From contig NZ_LJAK01000002.1 of NCBI RefSeq assembly GCF_001420005.1, forward strand, positions 124,001 to 188,000: a stretch of 64,000 nt of DNA, in the 5' to 3' direction. Positions within the stretch are counted from its first letter, which is position 1; each line of letters begins with the position of its first letter. Position numbers and translations under genes: made by a program. This document shows positions 35,418-44,196 of the stretch, piece by piece. The stretch is from Loktanella sp. 3ANDIMAR09 (GTDB lineage: Bacteria > Pseudomonadota > Alphaproteobacteria > Rhodobacterales > Rhodobacteraceae). The notes beneath the pieces are model-generated. The model did not search any database. It was not told the DNA's origin and saw only the letters and a program-made list of their open reading frames with translations.

Positions 35418-36629
35418 TTACTCCGCCGGGGTGTTGGTGTTGGCTGTGCCAGCCGTCGTCGCGTCGCTGTTTGACGACTTGGACTTGCGGCTGAACAATG
35501 CGCCCAGTTTCTGACCGCCCTGCACCAGACCACCGGGCAGGAAGATGACGACGACCATGAACAGAACGCCCAGTGTCAGGTGCCATCCCTTGCCCACGAA
35601 GGGGTACAGGATGTTGACCAGCAGGTTGTCCATCCAATCGGGCATGAACGCGAACCAGTTGTGCAGGATGTCGCTGTTGATCTTGGAAATGATGTTTTCC
35701 AGATACTTGATGATGCCTGCACCCAGGACCGGACCGATCAGCGTGCCGACGCCACCCAGGATCGCCATGACAACGATTTCACCGCTGGCCGTCCAGAACA
35801 TCCGTTCCGCGCCGGTCAATGGGTCCATCGCGGACATCAGGCCACCAGCCACGCCAGCATACATCCCCGAGATCACAAAGGCCGCCAGCATGTAGGGTTT
35901 GGTGTTCATGCCGGTATAGCTCATGCGGGTCTGGTTCGACTTGATCGCGCGCAGCATCAGGCCAAAGGGCGACCGGAAAATGCGGATCGAGATGTAGAAC
36001 CCGATGATCATGCAGATCGCCGAAAGGTAGTAGCCGTTCTGGAACACGAACTGCCAGCCGCCAACATTCCACGTGACCGAACTGTTCATCTCCAGGCCGA
36101 ACAGATGCGGCACGATGGGATCACCCGCACGCATCAACACCTGTGGGTCGTCGGAATAGACCTGAAGCCCGGTTTCACCGTTCGTGATCGGTGACAGCAC
36201 CGAATAGGCGAGGGCATAGGACATCTGCGCAAAGGCCAGTGTCAGGATCGAGAAATAGATGCCGGACCGACGCAGGCAGACATATCCGATCACCACCGCG
36301 AACAGCGCGGCCACGATCACAGAGGCCAGCATGGCGGGGACGATGTTGTAGCTGAGCAGCTTGAACATCCAGACGGCGGCATAGGAACCGACCCCCAGAA
36401 AGGCCGCATGGCCGAACGACAGGTATCCGGTGAGGCCGAACAGGATGTTGAACCCGACAGCCAGCAATCCAAAGATCACGAACCGTTGCATCAGGGCAGG
36501 ATAGCCTGCGTTGAAACTTTCGCCCAATGCGCTGTCAACGGGAAACGGATTCAGCAGGATGGGTGCTGCAAGCGTCATGAAGATGACGATCATCAGCAAT
36601 TTGAAATCGCGCGAATTCAGACCGAGCAT
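35418..36629 (-). CDS. livM: Branched-chain amino acid type ABC transporter permease LivM
   Basis: A 403-residue inner-membrane permease with about ten hydrophobic segments. The conserved [18 protein letters not shown] segment and [18 protein letters not shown] loop (the site contacting the ATPases) are present, and [16 protein letters not shown] follows. The C-terminus is a Ser/Thr/Ala-rich tail. It starts 3 bases after livH and ends 4 bases before livG. Confidence 0.95.
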   Translation of the reverse strand: MLGLNSRDFKLLMIVIFMTLAAPILLNPFPVDSALGESFNAGYPALMQRFVIFGLLAVGFNILFGLTGYLSFGHAAFLGVGSYAAVWMFKLLSYNIVPAMLASVIVAALFAVVIGYVCLRRSGIYFSILTLAFAQMSYALAYSVLSPITNGETGLQVYSDDPQVLMRAGDPIVPHLFGLEMNSSVTWNVGGWQFVFQNGYYLSAICMIIGFYISIRIFRSPFGLMLRAIKSNQTRMSYTGMNTKPYMLAAFVISGMYAGVAGGLMSAMDPLTGAERMFWTASGEIVVMAILGGVGTLIGPVLGAGIIKYLENIISKINSDILHNWFAFMPDWMDNLLVNILYPFVGKGWHLTLGVLFMVVVIFLPGGLVQGGQKLGALFSRKSKSSNSDATTAGTANTNTPAE

Positions 36630-36632
36630 GTC

Positions 36633-37709
36633 TTAGTCCTCCATCACGCCCTTGCGACCCAGCAGGCCGCGCGGACGCGTAAGTAGAATGATGATGGCAA
36701 CGAGGTAGATGATGATCTGGTCCAGACCGGTGATCACGGTGCCTGCGAATGTGCCCTCAAGGCGCAGCAGTTCGACGAAATAGCCTTTGAACGCCGGGTT
36801 CGAGAAGAAGCTTTGCGTGATGCCCAGCAGGAAACCGGCCAGAACGGCACCCGGCAGCGAACCCATGCCGCCGACGACCACGACAACAAAGCTGAGGACG
36901 AGGAAATCCATGCCGATGTTGTAGTGAGGGGACAGGATCGGCGCATACATCATGCCGGCCAGACCCGCGACCGATGCCGCAAGGCCGAACATGAATGTGA
37001 ACCGCTTGTCGATGTCGATGCCCAGCATGCCGACCGTTTCGCGGTCAGCCATACCGGCGCGGACCACCATGCCGAAGGTCGTGAACTGCAGGAACGCAAA
37101 GACGGCGGCGATGATTGCAGCAGAAAAGAAGAAGTAGACCAGACGCCAGGTCGGATAAGCGACAGCGCCTTCGCCAAGGCCGAGATAGCGACCCAGATCG
37201 ACCGTGCCGACAAATGCGGACGGCATCGGCGTCTGGATCGGGTTGGCACCGTAAAATGCCTTGATGATCTCGCCGATGACGATCGCCAGACCAAATGTCA
37301 CCAGGATCTGGTCCGCGTGCGGACGCTTGTAGAAATGCTTGATCAGGCCGCGTTCCATGCCCCAGCCGACCAGCAGCATCACGGGGATCGTCAGGAAAAT
37401 CGCAAGCGGAACCGCCCAGTCCTGAATGGCCGCACCTGCGACAGGACCGAACCAGTCCTGTACATATGGCACCTGCATTTGCAACGGATTGCCCAGGAAA
37501 TCGGTCTGGGTTTCATCCACGACGGTGCGCGACAGGCCGAGGATGCGCTGCATCGTGACAGCGCAGAAGGCACCGATCATGAACAATGCGCCATGCGCAA
37601 AATTGACCACGCCAAGGGTGCCGAAAATGAGGGTCAGACCAAGCGCGATCAGCGCATAGGCCGACCCCTTGTCCAGCCCGTTCAAGATTTGAAGGATAAA
37701 GGAATCCAA
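36633..37709 (-). CDS. livH: Branched-chain amino acid type ABC transporter permease LivH
   Basis: A 358-residue permease starting LDSFILQILNGLDKGSAYAL. Family features are LGVVNFAHGALFMIGA, DRETVGMLGIDIDKRFT and VVVGGMGSLPGAVLAG. The start is taken as TTG 37709 because GAGGAGTGGTGAC lies immediately upstream, giving an AGGAG site at normal spacing; no ATG or GTG is in frame near it, and the only upstream candidate is another TTG (37724) that overlaps the ribosome-binding site. Eight or so membrane helices follow. It lies 130 bases after the substrate-binding protein gene. Confidence 0.92.
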   Translation of the reverse strand: MDSFILQILNGLDKGSAYALIALGLTLIFGTLGVVNFAHGALFMIGAFCAVTMQRILGLSRTVVDETQTDFLGNPLQMQVPYVQDWFGPVAGAAIQDWAVPLAIFLTIPVMLLVGWGMERGLIKHFYKRPHADQILVTFGLAIVIGEIIKAFYGANPIQTPMPSAFVGTVDLGRYLGLGEGAVAYPTWRLVYFFFSAAIIAAVFAFLQFTTFGMVVRAGMADRETVGMLGIDIDKRFTFMFGLAASVAGLAGMMYAPILSPHYNIGMDFLVLSFVVVVVGGMGSLPGAVLAGFLLGITQSFFSNPAFKGYFVELLRLEGTFAGTVITGLDQIIIYLVAIIILLTRPRGLLGRKGVMED

Positions 37710-37803
37710 GTCACCACTCCTCAATGGTTACAGCAGGCCAGAGCGCCGCGTCAGGACAGATTGTTCAGAAGGCCGGGCAGTGCGGAATTTCCCCGGGGTG
37801 TGT

Positions 37804-37828
37804 GGGGCGGCACATCATGCGCCGCCCC
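37804..37828 (-). other. GC-rich hairpin between the substrate-binding protein gene and livH
   Basis: GGGGCGGC (37804-37811) pairs perfectly with GCCGCCCC (37821-37828) around nine bases. It begins 11 bases after the stop of the substrate-binding protein gene (minus strand) and has no T-run. Such hairpins often stabilise the abundant binding-protein message and dampen the downstream permease genes. Confidence 0.65.
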
Positions 37829-37839
37829 GGATGGTGCGT

Positions 37840-39204
37840 TTATGCGCCCGGGTTGCATTCACCCAGCGCGCCACCGGCGAACATGGGGTGATCGGGTGCG
37901 TATTCGACCTGTGCGCGCGGCGTCTGCTCGACGATGCGCAGGGTGTCGTAGCCGACCATGTTGGCGTTGCCCGAGGGGCTTGCGACGCCTTCCATGACCA
38001 GAACGTCCTTGAAGCACTGGTGATCCGCGCCGCGGTACAGGACCGGACCGTTGCCCATGCCGTCGAATTCGTAGTCCTCGAGGGCCTCGACGACGGCGCA
38101 GGGGTTGAACGACCCTGCACGGGTGACGGCATCCGCATAGAGCATGATCTGCGTGTAGCAGGTATGCGCGGCATTCGACGGCGGGAAACCGTACTTTTCA
38201 CCGAACGACCGCACGAATGCCTTTGTGCCTTCGTCTTCAAGCTGCCAGTTCCAGTTCATGGAGCCGAACACGCCTTCGATGTTCGATCCGGCACCCTTGG
38301 CCATCAGTTCCGAATAGAGCGGCACGATGATCTTGAAGTCCTTGCCGTTGACCTGACGATCCTTGAGGCCGAACTGAACGGCCTGTGTCAGGCTGTTGAC
38401 CATGTCCCCACCGTAGTGGTTCAGGACCAGCGTATCCGCGCCAGAGTTCAGGATTGGTGCGATATAGGACGAGAAGTCACCGGCACCGACGGGTGTCAGC
38501 ACGTTCTCGACGGTTTCCCAACCCAAGGCACCGGTCGAGGCAGCCATGGATTCCTGCTGCGTCCAACCCCAGTTGTAGTCGGCGGTCAGGTGATAGGCGC
38601 GACGATCCGCGCCGTATGCGTTGACCAGCACGGGGGCCAGCGCGGCACCGGACATGTAGCCGTTGAAGAAGTGACGGAAACCGTTGGCCTTGCGATCCTT
38701 GCCGGTGGTGTCGTTGGAATGGGTCAGACCCGCCATGAAGATGACGCCGGCCTCTTGGCACAGGCCCTGCACGGCAACTGCCACACCAGAGGACGAACCG
38801 CCGGTGATCATGATGCAGCCGTCCTTCTGGATCATCGACTGCGCGGATGCGCGGGCAACGTCAGATTTCGTCTGCGTGTCGCCGGTGACGAACTCGACTT
38901 TCTTGCCCATGATGCCCGTGCCGTCCAGAACCTTGGACGAGAAGGTGTTCATCATGCCGCCGTCACCCATGCCGTTCAGGTGTTCGACAGCCAGTTCCTG
39001 TGCGCGCAGCTCGTCCAGACCTTCTTCGGCATAAGGACCGGTTTGCGGCACGTTGAAACCCAGCGTGACCGTGTCGCCGGTCGGCGCATTGGTAAAGCCC
39101 TCGTGGGCGGCCGCACGCAGATACGTGGGCATCATCAGACCCGCGGTGCCCGCAACGGCACCGGTTTTCAGGACCCGACGGCGTGAATACGTCGTTTTCG
39201 TCAT
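37840..39204 (-). CDS. Periplasmic substrate-binding protein of the liv-type transporter
   Basis: A 454-residue type I periplasmic binding protein (Peripla_BP_6 fold). The N-terminus MTKTTYSRRRVLKTGAVAG is a twin-arginine signal, so the protein is probably exported folded through Tat. The mature part starts near AAAHEGFTNAPTGD, with VTLGFNVPQTGPYAEEG typical of the family. GGAGG precedes the ATG. It heads the operon livJ-like, livH, livM, livG, livF. The ligand cannot be told; relatives bind branched-chain amino acids, amides or urea. The upstream frame to 39459 crosses the intergenic region and the ScfR-family gene start and is rejected. Confidence 0.93.
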   Translation of the reverse strand: MTKTTYSRRRVLKTGAVAGTAGLMMPTYLRAAAHEGFTNAPTGDTVTLGFNVPQTGPYAEEGLDELRAQELAVEHLNGMGDGGMMNTFSSKVLDGTGIMGKKVEFVTGDTQTKSDVARASAQSMIQKDGCIMITGGSSSGVAVAVQGLCQEAGVIFMAGLTHSNDTTGKDRKANGFRHFFNGYMSGAALAPVLVNAYGADRRAYHLTADYNWGWTQQESMAASTGALGWETVENVLTPVGAGDFSSYIAPILNSGADTLVLNHYGGDMVNSLTQAVQFGLKDRQVNGKDFKIIVPLYSELMAKGAGSNIEGVFGSMNWNWQLEDEGTKAFVRSFGEKYGFPPSNAAHTCYTQIMLYADAVTRAGSFNPCAVVEALEDYEFDGMGNGPVLYRGADHQCFKDVLVMEGVASPSGNANMVGYDTLRIVEQTPRAQVEYAPDHPMFAGGALGECNPGA

Positions 39205-39328
39205 TAGATTCCTCCCTATGAACGCTGCCCGGACCCTCCCGTCTGGACAACTGCACTTTGGTCGTGCTGCCGTCAGTTTGCAGAAGGCCAACCTGTCAAA
39301 CAACATTCCCTTGCGTCGCCTGGATGAA

Positions 39329-39344
39329 TTTGTAAATTTGTAAA
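39329..39344. promoter_or_regulatory. Tandem TTTGTAAA octamers, probable ScfR-family operator
   Basis: Two identical octamers TTTGTAAA lie head to tail at 39329-39336 and 39337-39344, in an AT-rich stretch of an otherwise GC-rich region. A further related sequence, GTAAATTGCATTTGC, lies at 39364-39378. The site is 60 bases upstream of the ScfR-family gene and 125 bases upstream of the divergent substrate-binding-protein gene. The ScfR member PccR of Rhodobacter sphaeroides is known to recognise paired TTTGCAAA octamers, which these resemble. Confidence 0.6.
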
Positions 39345-39404
39345 CAGCGTCGCCACCTGTTGTGTAAATTGCATTTGCCAGCAGCAGATTAGGAATGAAT
39401 TGGC

Positions 39405-40679
39405 ATGGACAGGACGGGTGACAGAATCCGGGCGCGCCGGATGGATGCAGGTGTCGCACAACGCGACCTGGCGGCTGCGGTCGATATATCGGCCAGCTAT
39501 CTGAACCTGATCGAACATGGCAAACGCCCCGTGGGCGGGCAGTTGTTGCGGCGGATCGCGGCGACCCTCGGGATTGATCTGGCCTTGTTGGAACGGCCTG
39601 CGGATCCGTCCTTGATCGACCGGTTGCTGGCGGCCTCGGCGCGGTTGCCGCAGGTTCCGACCGAGGTGGCGCAGGTCGAGGACCTGGCCGCCCGGTTCCC
39701 CGGCTGGACCGGGCTGATCACCGCGCAGGCGCAGGAAATCATGTCGCTGGATGACCGGCTTCAGATGTTGAATGACCGGCTGACCTACGATCCCGATCTG
39801 GCAAAGGCGCTGCACGGCGTCATCACCGCCGTGACGGCCATTCAATCGACTGCGACGATCCTGACGGGCGACGGTCCGGTCGATGCGGATTGGCAAGCGC
39901 GGTTCCATGCCAATATCCGTGACGACGCGGGCAAACTGGCGGCCACAAGCCGCGCACTGGTGGCCTATCTGGACGCGCCCGATGATCTGGAACGCACCCG
40001 CCTGTCGCCGCTGGAGGCGCGCGACGCGATATTGAATGCGTCGGGCTATCACCGGCCGCATCTCGAAGATCCCGCTCAGCTGGAGCCAGAGCCGCCGGCG
40101 CGGCAGGGGGTCGCGGATTTGCTGGCCCGGTATGACGAGGTCTATGCGGCCGATGTGGCGGCCTTGCCGATTGCATCCTTTGTCACGGCTGCCCGCGCGC
40201 TTGACTGTGATCCGGTCGGACTGGCGGCGCGTCTGGGGCAACCTCTGGACCGGGTGATGCGGCGACTGGCAAGCCTGCCTGCCAAGGCGGGCCTGCCGGA
40301 TCACGGGTTGATGCAGGTCACGGCGTCCGGTGCGGTCCTGCTGCTGAAACAGGCTGCGGGTTTCGACATGACACGCGGCAGCGACTGTGCCTTATGGCCG
40401 GTCTATACCGCCCTGGGGCAGGCGGGGCGCTGTGTGACCGCGCGTGTGGCCGTGCACGGCCAGAACGACCGGCATCTGCAATGTCACGCGGTGGCCGTCG
40501 CCGCGCCCAACCCGCTGGGCCCGCATGCGCCACCGGTCATGACGTCGACGATGCTGGTGCGTTCACTGCCAGAGCCGCCTGACCCGCTGTCATTGCCGGT
40601 GGGATTGGCCTGCCGGATGTGCCCGCGTGACGACTGCGCGGCACGTCGTGAACCTGCGGTTCCGGCGACACAGCTGTGA
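39405..40679 (+). CDS. ScfR-family (XRE plus DUF2083) transcriptional regulator
   Basis: A 424-residue regulator. Residues 1-65 are an XRE helix-turn-helix (RIRARRMDAGVAQRDLAAAV, SASYLNLIEHGKRPVG). The rest matches short-chain fatty acyl-CoA regulators, ending in a cysteine-containing segment LACRMCPRDDCAARR typical of the DUF2083 domain. Members such as RamB and PccR sense acyl-CoA status and control acetate or propionate use. The middle part (about residues 100-200, ITAVTAIQSTATILT) replaces the usual ImmA/IrrE-like region. It is divergent from the liv-type operon and upstream of a receiver/sensor kinase set on the same strand. Confidence 0.87.
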   Translation: MDRTGDRIRARRMDAGVAQRDLAAAVDISASYLNLIEHGKRPVGGQLLRRIAATLGIDLALLERPADPSLIDRLLAASARLPQVPTEVAQVEDLAARFPGWTGLITAQAQEIMSLDDRLQMLNDRLTYDPDLAKALHGVITAVTAIQSTATILTGDGPVDADWQARFHANIRDDAGKLAATSRALVAYLDAPDDLERTRLSPLEARDAILNASGYHRPHLEDPAQLEPEPPARQGVADLLARYDEVYAADVAALPIASFVTAARALDCDPVGLAARLGQPLDRVMRRLASLPAKAGLPDHGLMQVTASGAVLLLKQAAGFDMTRGSDCALWPVYTALGQAGRCVTARVAVHGQNDRHLQCHAVAVAAPNPLGPHAPPVMTSTMLVRSLPEPPDPLSLPVGLACRMCPRDDCAARREPAVPATQL

Positions 40680-40749
40680 CAGCTGGGCTTTGACATGTGA
40701 CGGGGCGCGGACAATAGTGTGCCGGGTGGCGCATCGGGGAGGGTGGGCC

Positions 40750-41154
40750 ATGTATATGGCAAGCGACCACAGGGGGGACCGGGCGTTGGCAAAACGTGTC
40801 TTGTTGATCGAAGACGAGCCGAACATCATCGAGGCGCTCAGTTTCATCCTCAGCCGTGCCGGTTACACGGTCCACACGCACGAGGACGGGACGACCGCCA
40901 TGGACAAGATCCGCAATCAGCGTCCCGACATGATCCTGCTGGACGTGATGCTTCCGGGGCGGTCAGGATTCGACATTCTGCGCGACTTGCGCGCGGACCC
41001 CAGCACCAGTGATCTGCCTGTCATGATGCTGACTGCGCGCGGTCAGGCCAAGGACAGGGCGCTGGCCGAGGCGCTGGGGGCGGACCAGTTCATGACCAAG
41101 CCCTTTGCCAATGACGAGGTCTGCGCGCAGGTCCGCGCCATGATCGGCGCATGA
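40750..41154 (+). CDS. Single-domain response regulator
   Basis: A 134-residue protein with only a receiver domain and no output domain. The phospho-acceptor is Asp65 in ILLDVMLPG; the acidic pair is in VLLIEDEPN and the lysine in FMTKPFAND. The start MYMASDHRGDRALAK follows GGGGAGGGTGG. The frame is open to 40627 but the upstream part overlaps the regulator gene. Its stop overlaps the next start in ATGA, followed by the transporter-like kinase gene, its probable partner. Confidence 0.9.
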   Translation: MYMASDHRGDRALAKRVLLIEDEPNIIEALSFILSRAGYTVHTHEDGTTAMDKIRNQRPDMILLDVMLPGRSGFDILRDLRADPSTSDLPVMMLTARGQAKDRALAEALGADQFMTKPFANDEVCAQVRAMIGA

Positions 41155-41441
41155 CGCAGGACGGGCGCAAAGGACAACGTGGATTGTTCCTTGCGCGGGA
41201 ACGCTACCGGCAAAGACGCTTGCGCGACGGGGCGCGGATGTTGCCGATCATCGGTTTCATCCTGTGGGTCCTGCCGATGTTGTGGGTGCGTGACGAGGGT
41301 GACCCGGGCGGATTGGCCGGAACGGTCGTTTATGTCTTTGTCGTCTGGATGGTGTTGATCGGGGTGGCCTTTGTCGTGGCACGGCGGATTGATACCACCG
41401 ATGATGTCGAACCGTCCCCCGCACAGGAGGGGTCCGACTGA
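41151..41441 (+). CDS. Two-helix membrane protein encoded with a transporter-like kinase
   Basis: A 96-residue protein with a basic N-terminus (RERYRQRRLRDGAR) and two transmembrane segments (MLPIIGFILWVLPMLWV and VVYVFVVWMVLIGVAFVVA). It overlaps the receiver gene by four bases and the kinase gene by one. Its place in front of a sodium/solute symporter-type protein, and its topology, resemble the small DUF485/DUF4212 partners of such symporters, but I see no clear signature. Confidence 0.7.
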   Translation: MTQDGRKGQRGLFLARERYRQRRLRDGARMLPIIGFILWVLPMLWVRDEGDPGGLAGTVVYVFVVWMVLIGVAFVVARRIDTTDDVEPSPAQEGSD

Positions 41442-44125
41442 TGTCGTTCAACGGGCTGGTGTTGGCGGCTGTCGTCTATGTCGCCTTCTTGTTCATTGTC
41501 GCAGCCCTGGCCGAACGGCAGGCGCGCCGTGGCAAGGGCGATTGGCTTCGGATGCCGCTGGTCTACACGCTGTCGCTGTCGATCTATTGCACGGCCTGGA
41601 CGTTCTACGGCGCGGTCGGCTATGCCGCGCGGTCGGGTCTGGAATACGTGACCATCTACCTTGGTCCCTCGCTCGTGATGATCGGGTGGTGGTTGGTCCT
41701 GCGGCGTCTGGTTCGGATCGGGCGGGCGCAGCGGATCACGTCAATTGCTGACCTGATTTCGTCGCGTTTCGGCAAATCCACCACGCTGGGCATGATCGTC
41801 ACGATCATGGCGATCATCGCGTCCACCCCCTATATCGCGCTGCAATTGCAGTCGGTCGTGCTGAGTTTTCAGGTCTTTGCCCAGGCGGGCGGCCAGAACT
41901 GGGGCTCCGCAGAGCTGGGCCGTGCCGCGATCATGGTGTCCACGGGGCTTGCGATTTTCACCATCCTGTTCGGCACCCGTCACGTCGATGCCAATGAACG
42001 CCAGCACGGTGTGGTGATTGCCATCGCCATCGAGGCCGTGGTCAAACTGGTGGCGCTGCTGGCCGTCGGGATCTTTGTCGTCTGGGGGCTGTCGGACGGC
42101 CCCGCCGCCACATTGGCCGCGATCGAGGCATCGCCGGTCGCGGACTGGACCCAGTCGGGCACGCGCTGGGCGGCGCTGATATTCCTGTCGGCAGCGTCCT
42201 TTCTGTGCCTGCCGCGCATGTTTCAGGTTCTGGTCGTCGAAAACGCGGACGAGCGGCACCTCAAGACGGCCTCATGGGCCTTTCCGTTCTATCTGGTGTT
42301 GATGAGCCTCTTTGTGGTGCCGATCGCCGTGACCGGATTGCAGGTCATGCCGCCGGGGTCCAACCCCGACCTGTTCGTGCTGACAGTGCCATTGGCCGAA
42401 GGGCAGACCAGTCTCGCCATCCTGTCGTTTCTGGGGGGATTTTCATCCGCGACCTCGATGGTGATCGTCAGCACCATCGCCCTGTCCACGATGGTGTCGA
42501 ACCACGTCGTTCTGCCCGTCTGGATGCGCAGCCAGACCCAAGGGCGGGCGGTCATTTCCGGCGATGTGCGGTCCGTGGTCAAGATCACCCGCCGTTTGTC
42601 CATCGCCGGCATCCTCGCGCTTGGTTTCCTTTACTATCACCTGTCGGGTGGCGGGGCAGCACTTGCCGCGATCGGGCTGATCTCCTTTTCGGGGGTCGTG
42701 CAGGTTCTTCCGGCGCTGCTGGGCGGCATTTTCTGGCGCGGGGCGACGCGGACCGGGGCGATCCTGGGGCTGGTGTCGGGGTCGGTGCTGTGGCTGTGGA
42801 CATTGTTCCTGCCCAGCTTTGGTCCCGATGCCGTCCTGTCAGCGCAGGTTCTGACCGATGGACCCTACGGGATCGGCTGGCTGCGCCCCGAGGCGATGTT
42901 CGGCATCGGCGGGATCGACCCGGTGCTGCACGGTCTGCTGTGGTCCTTGCTGGTCAATGCCAGTCTGTTCTTTCTGGGGTCGGTTTTCAGCTTTCCGGCA
43001 CCGCTGGAACGGCTTCAGGGCGCGCAATTCGTCAATATTTTCGAAGGCCCGGGTGGCGAACGGACATGGACGCGATCCGCGGCCACCGCCGAGGACCTGT
43101 TGATCATGTCGCAACGCATCCTTGGCCCGCGAGAGGCGCAGGCGATTTTTCAGGCCGAGGCGGCGGCCCAGCAGAAATCCGGCTTCTTGCCGGATGTGTC
43201 ACCGGCGTTCCTCGCGGCACTGGAACGCGAACTGTCGGGGTCGGTGGGCGCTGCCACGGCCCATGCGATGATCGGGCAGCTGACCGAAGGTGTCAGCGTT
43301 ACAGTCGACGATCTGTTCGCGCTGGCGGATGAAACCGCGCAGATCCTCGAATATTCTGGCCAGCTGGAAGCCAAGAGCCGCCAGCAAGAGGAAACGGCAC
43401 GCGCCTTGCGCGATGCAAACGCCAAGCTGATGGCGCTTTCGGTGCAAAAGGATGCGTTTCTGTCCCAGATCAGCCACGAGTTGCGGACGCCGATGACCTC
43501 GATTCGGTCGTTTTCCGATATTCTGATGCAACAGGACCTGAGCGCGGCGGACAGCCAGCGCATGGCGCGCATCATCAGTACTGAATCGCAACGGCTGACG
43601 CGTCTGCTGGACGATTTGCTGGATCTGGCCGTGCTGGAACATGGACAGGTCACCCTCAAGACTGACACAGGGGTGTTGGCCGACCTGCTGGATCAGGCGA
43701 TTGCATCCGCCGGGGTCGCCGGGGATGATTTGACCATCAGGCGCAACCGAAAGGCGGAACAGGTCGTGCTGACCACCGACCTTGACCGGCTGGGGCAGGT
43801 GTTCATCAATCTGATCGCGAACGCGCGCAAATATTGTGACGCGCCGCAGCCGCGTCTGACCATCAAGGTCTGGCAGTCGCAGCATGGCACGGTTTTGGAT
43901 TTCATCGATAACGGCAGCGGCATTGCACCCGCCGATGCGCAGGTGATCTTTGAAAAATTCTCGCGGTTGACGGATGCGGCGCGTGCAGGTGGTGCAGGGC
44001 TCGGCCTTGCGATCTGTCGCGAGATCATGACCCGTCTGGGTGGCGAAATCATGTATTTGCCCGGACAGGGCGGGGCGGCGTTCCGCGTGTCGCTGCCCGC
44101 GCAGGTCGCAATCGCCGCCCAATAG
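41441..44125 (+). CDS. Sensor histidine kinase with N-terminal sodium:solute symporter-like module
   Basis: An 894-residue membrane kinase. Residues 1 to about 530 form some 13 helices of the sodium/solute symporter (SSS) fold, with DWLRMPLVYTLSLSIYCTAW, RITSIADLISSRFGKS and GGFSSATSMVIVSTIA. A coiled linker (about 630-670) leads to the kinase core: phospho-acceptor His679 in SQISHELRTPMTSIRSF, N box in INLIANARKYCD, G box in GGAGLGLAICREIM. It resembles CbrA-type sensors, in which a transporter-like part reports substrate flux. It has no receiver domain of its own; the receiver gene two genes upstream is the likely target. Confidence 0.92.
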   Translation: MSFNGLVLAAVVYVAFLFIVAALAERQARRGKGDWLRMPLVYTLSLSIYCTAWTFYGAVGYAARSGLEYVTIYLGPSLVMIGWWLVLRRLVRIGRAQRITSIADLISSRFGKSTTLGMIVTIMAIIASTPYIALQLQSVVLSFQVFAQAGGQNWGSAELGRAAIMVSTGLAIFTILFGTRHVDANERQHGVVIAIAIEAVVKLVALLAVGIFVVWGLSDGPAATLAAIEASPVADWTQSGTRWAALIFLSAASFLCLPRMFQVLVVENADERHLKTASWAFPFYLVLMSLFVVPIAVTGLQVMPPGSNPDLFVLTVPLAEGQTSLAILSFLGGFSSATSMVIVSTIALSTMVSNHVVLPVWMRSQTQGRAVISGDVRSVVKITRRLSIAGILALGFLYYHLSGGGAALAAIGLISFSGVVQVLPALLGGIFWRGATRTGAILGLVSGSVLWLWTLFLPSFGPDAVLSAQVLTDGPYGIGWLRPEAMFGIGGIDPVLHGLLWSLLVNASLFFLGSVFSFPAPLERLQGAQFVNIFEGPGGERTWTRSAATAEDLLIMSQRILGPREAQAIFQAEAAAQQKSGFLPDVSPAFLAALERELSGSVGAATAHAMIGQLTEGVSVTVDDLFALADETAQILEYSGQLEAKSRQQEETARALRDANAKLMALSVQKDAFLSQISHELRTPMTSIRSFSDILMQQDLSAADSQRMARIISTESQRLTRLLDDLLDLAVLEHGQVTLKTDTGVLADLLDQAIASAGVAGDDLTIRRNRKAEQVVLTTDLDRLGQVFINLIANARKYCDAPQPRLTIKVWQSQHGTVLDFIDNGSGIAPADAQVIFEKFSRLTDAARAGGAGLGLAICREIMTRLGGEIMYLPGQGGAAFRVSLPAQVAIAAQ

Positions 44126-44196
44126 GTGCACTGCGGTTGAGGGAATGTTTACCTCTGCGGCGTTAGCTAAGCGCAACGAAACGCGGGGTGGCCAGT

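Noticed and set aside
41441-43000. A true sodium/solute symporter gene
   Set aside because: The symporter-like part is in one unbroken frame with a complete histidine kinase, so it is annotated as a sensor; transport activity is unknown.
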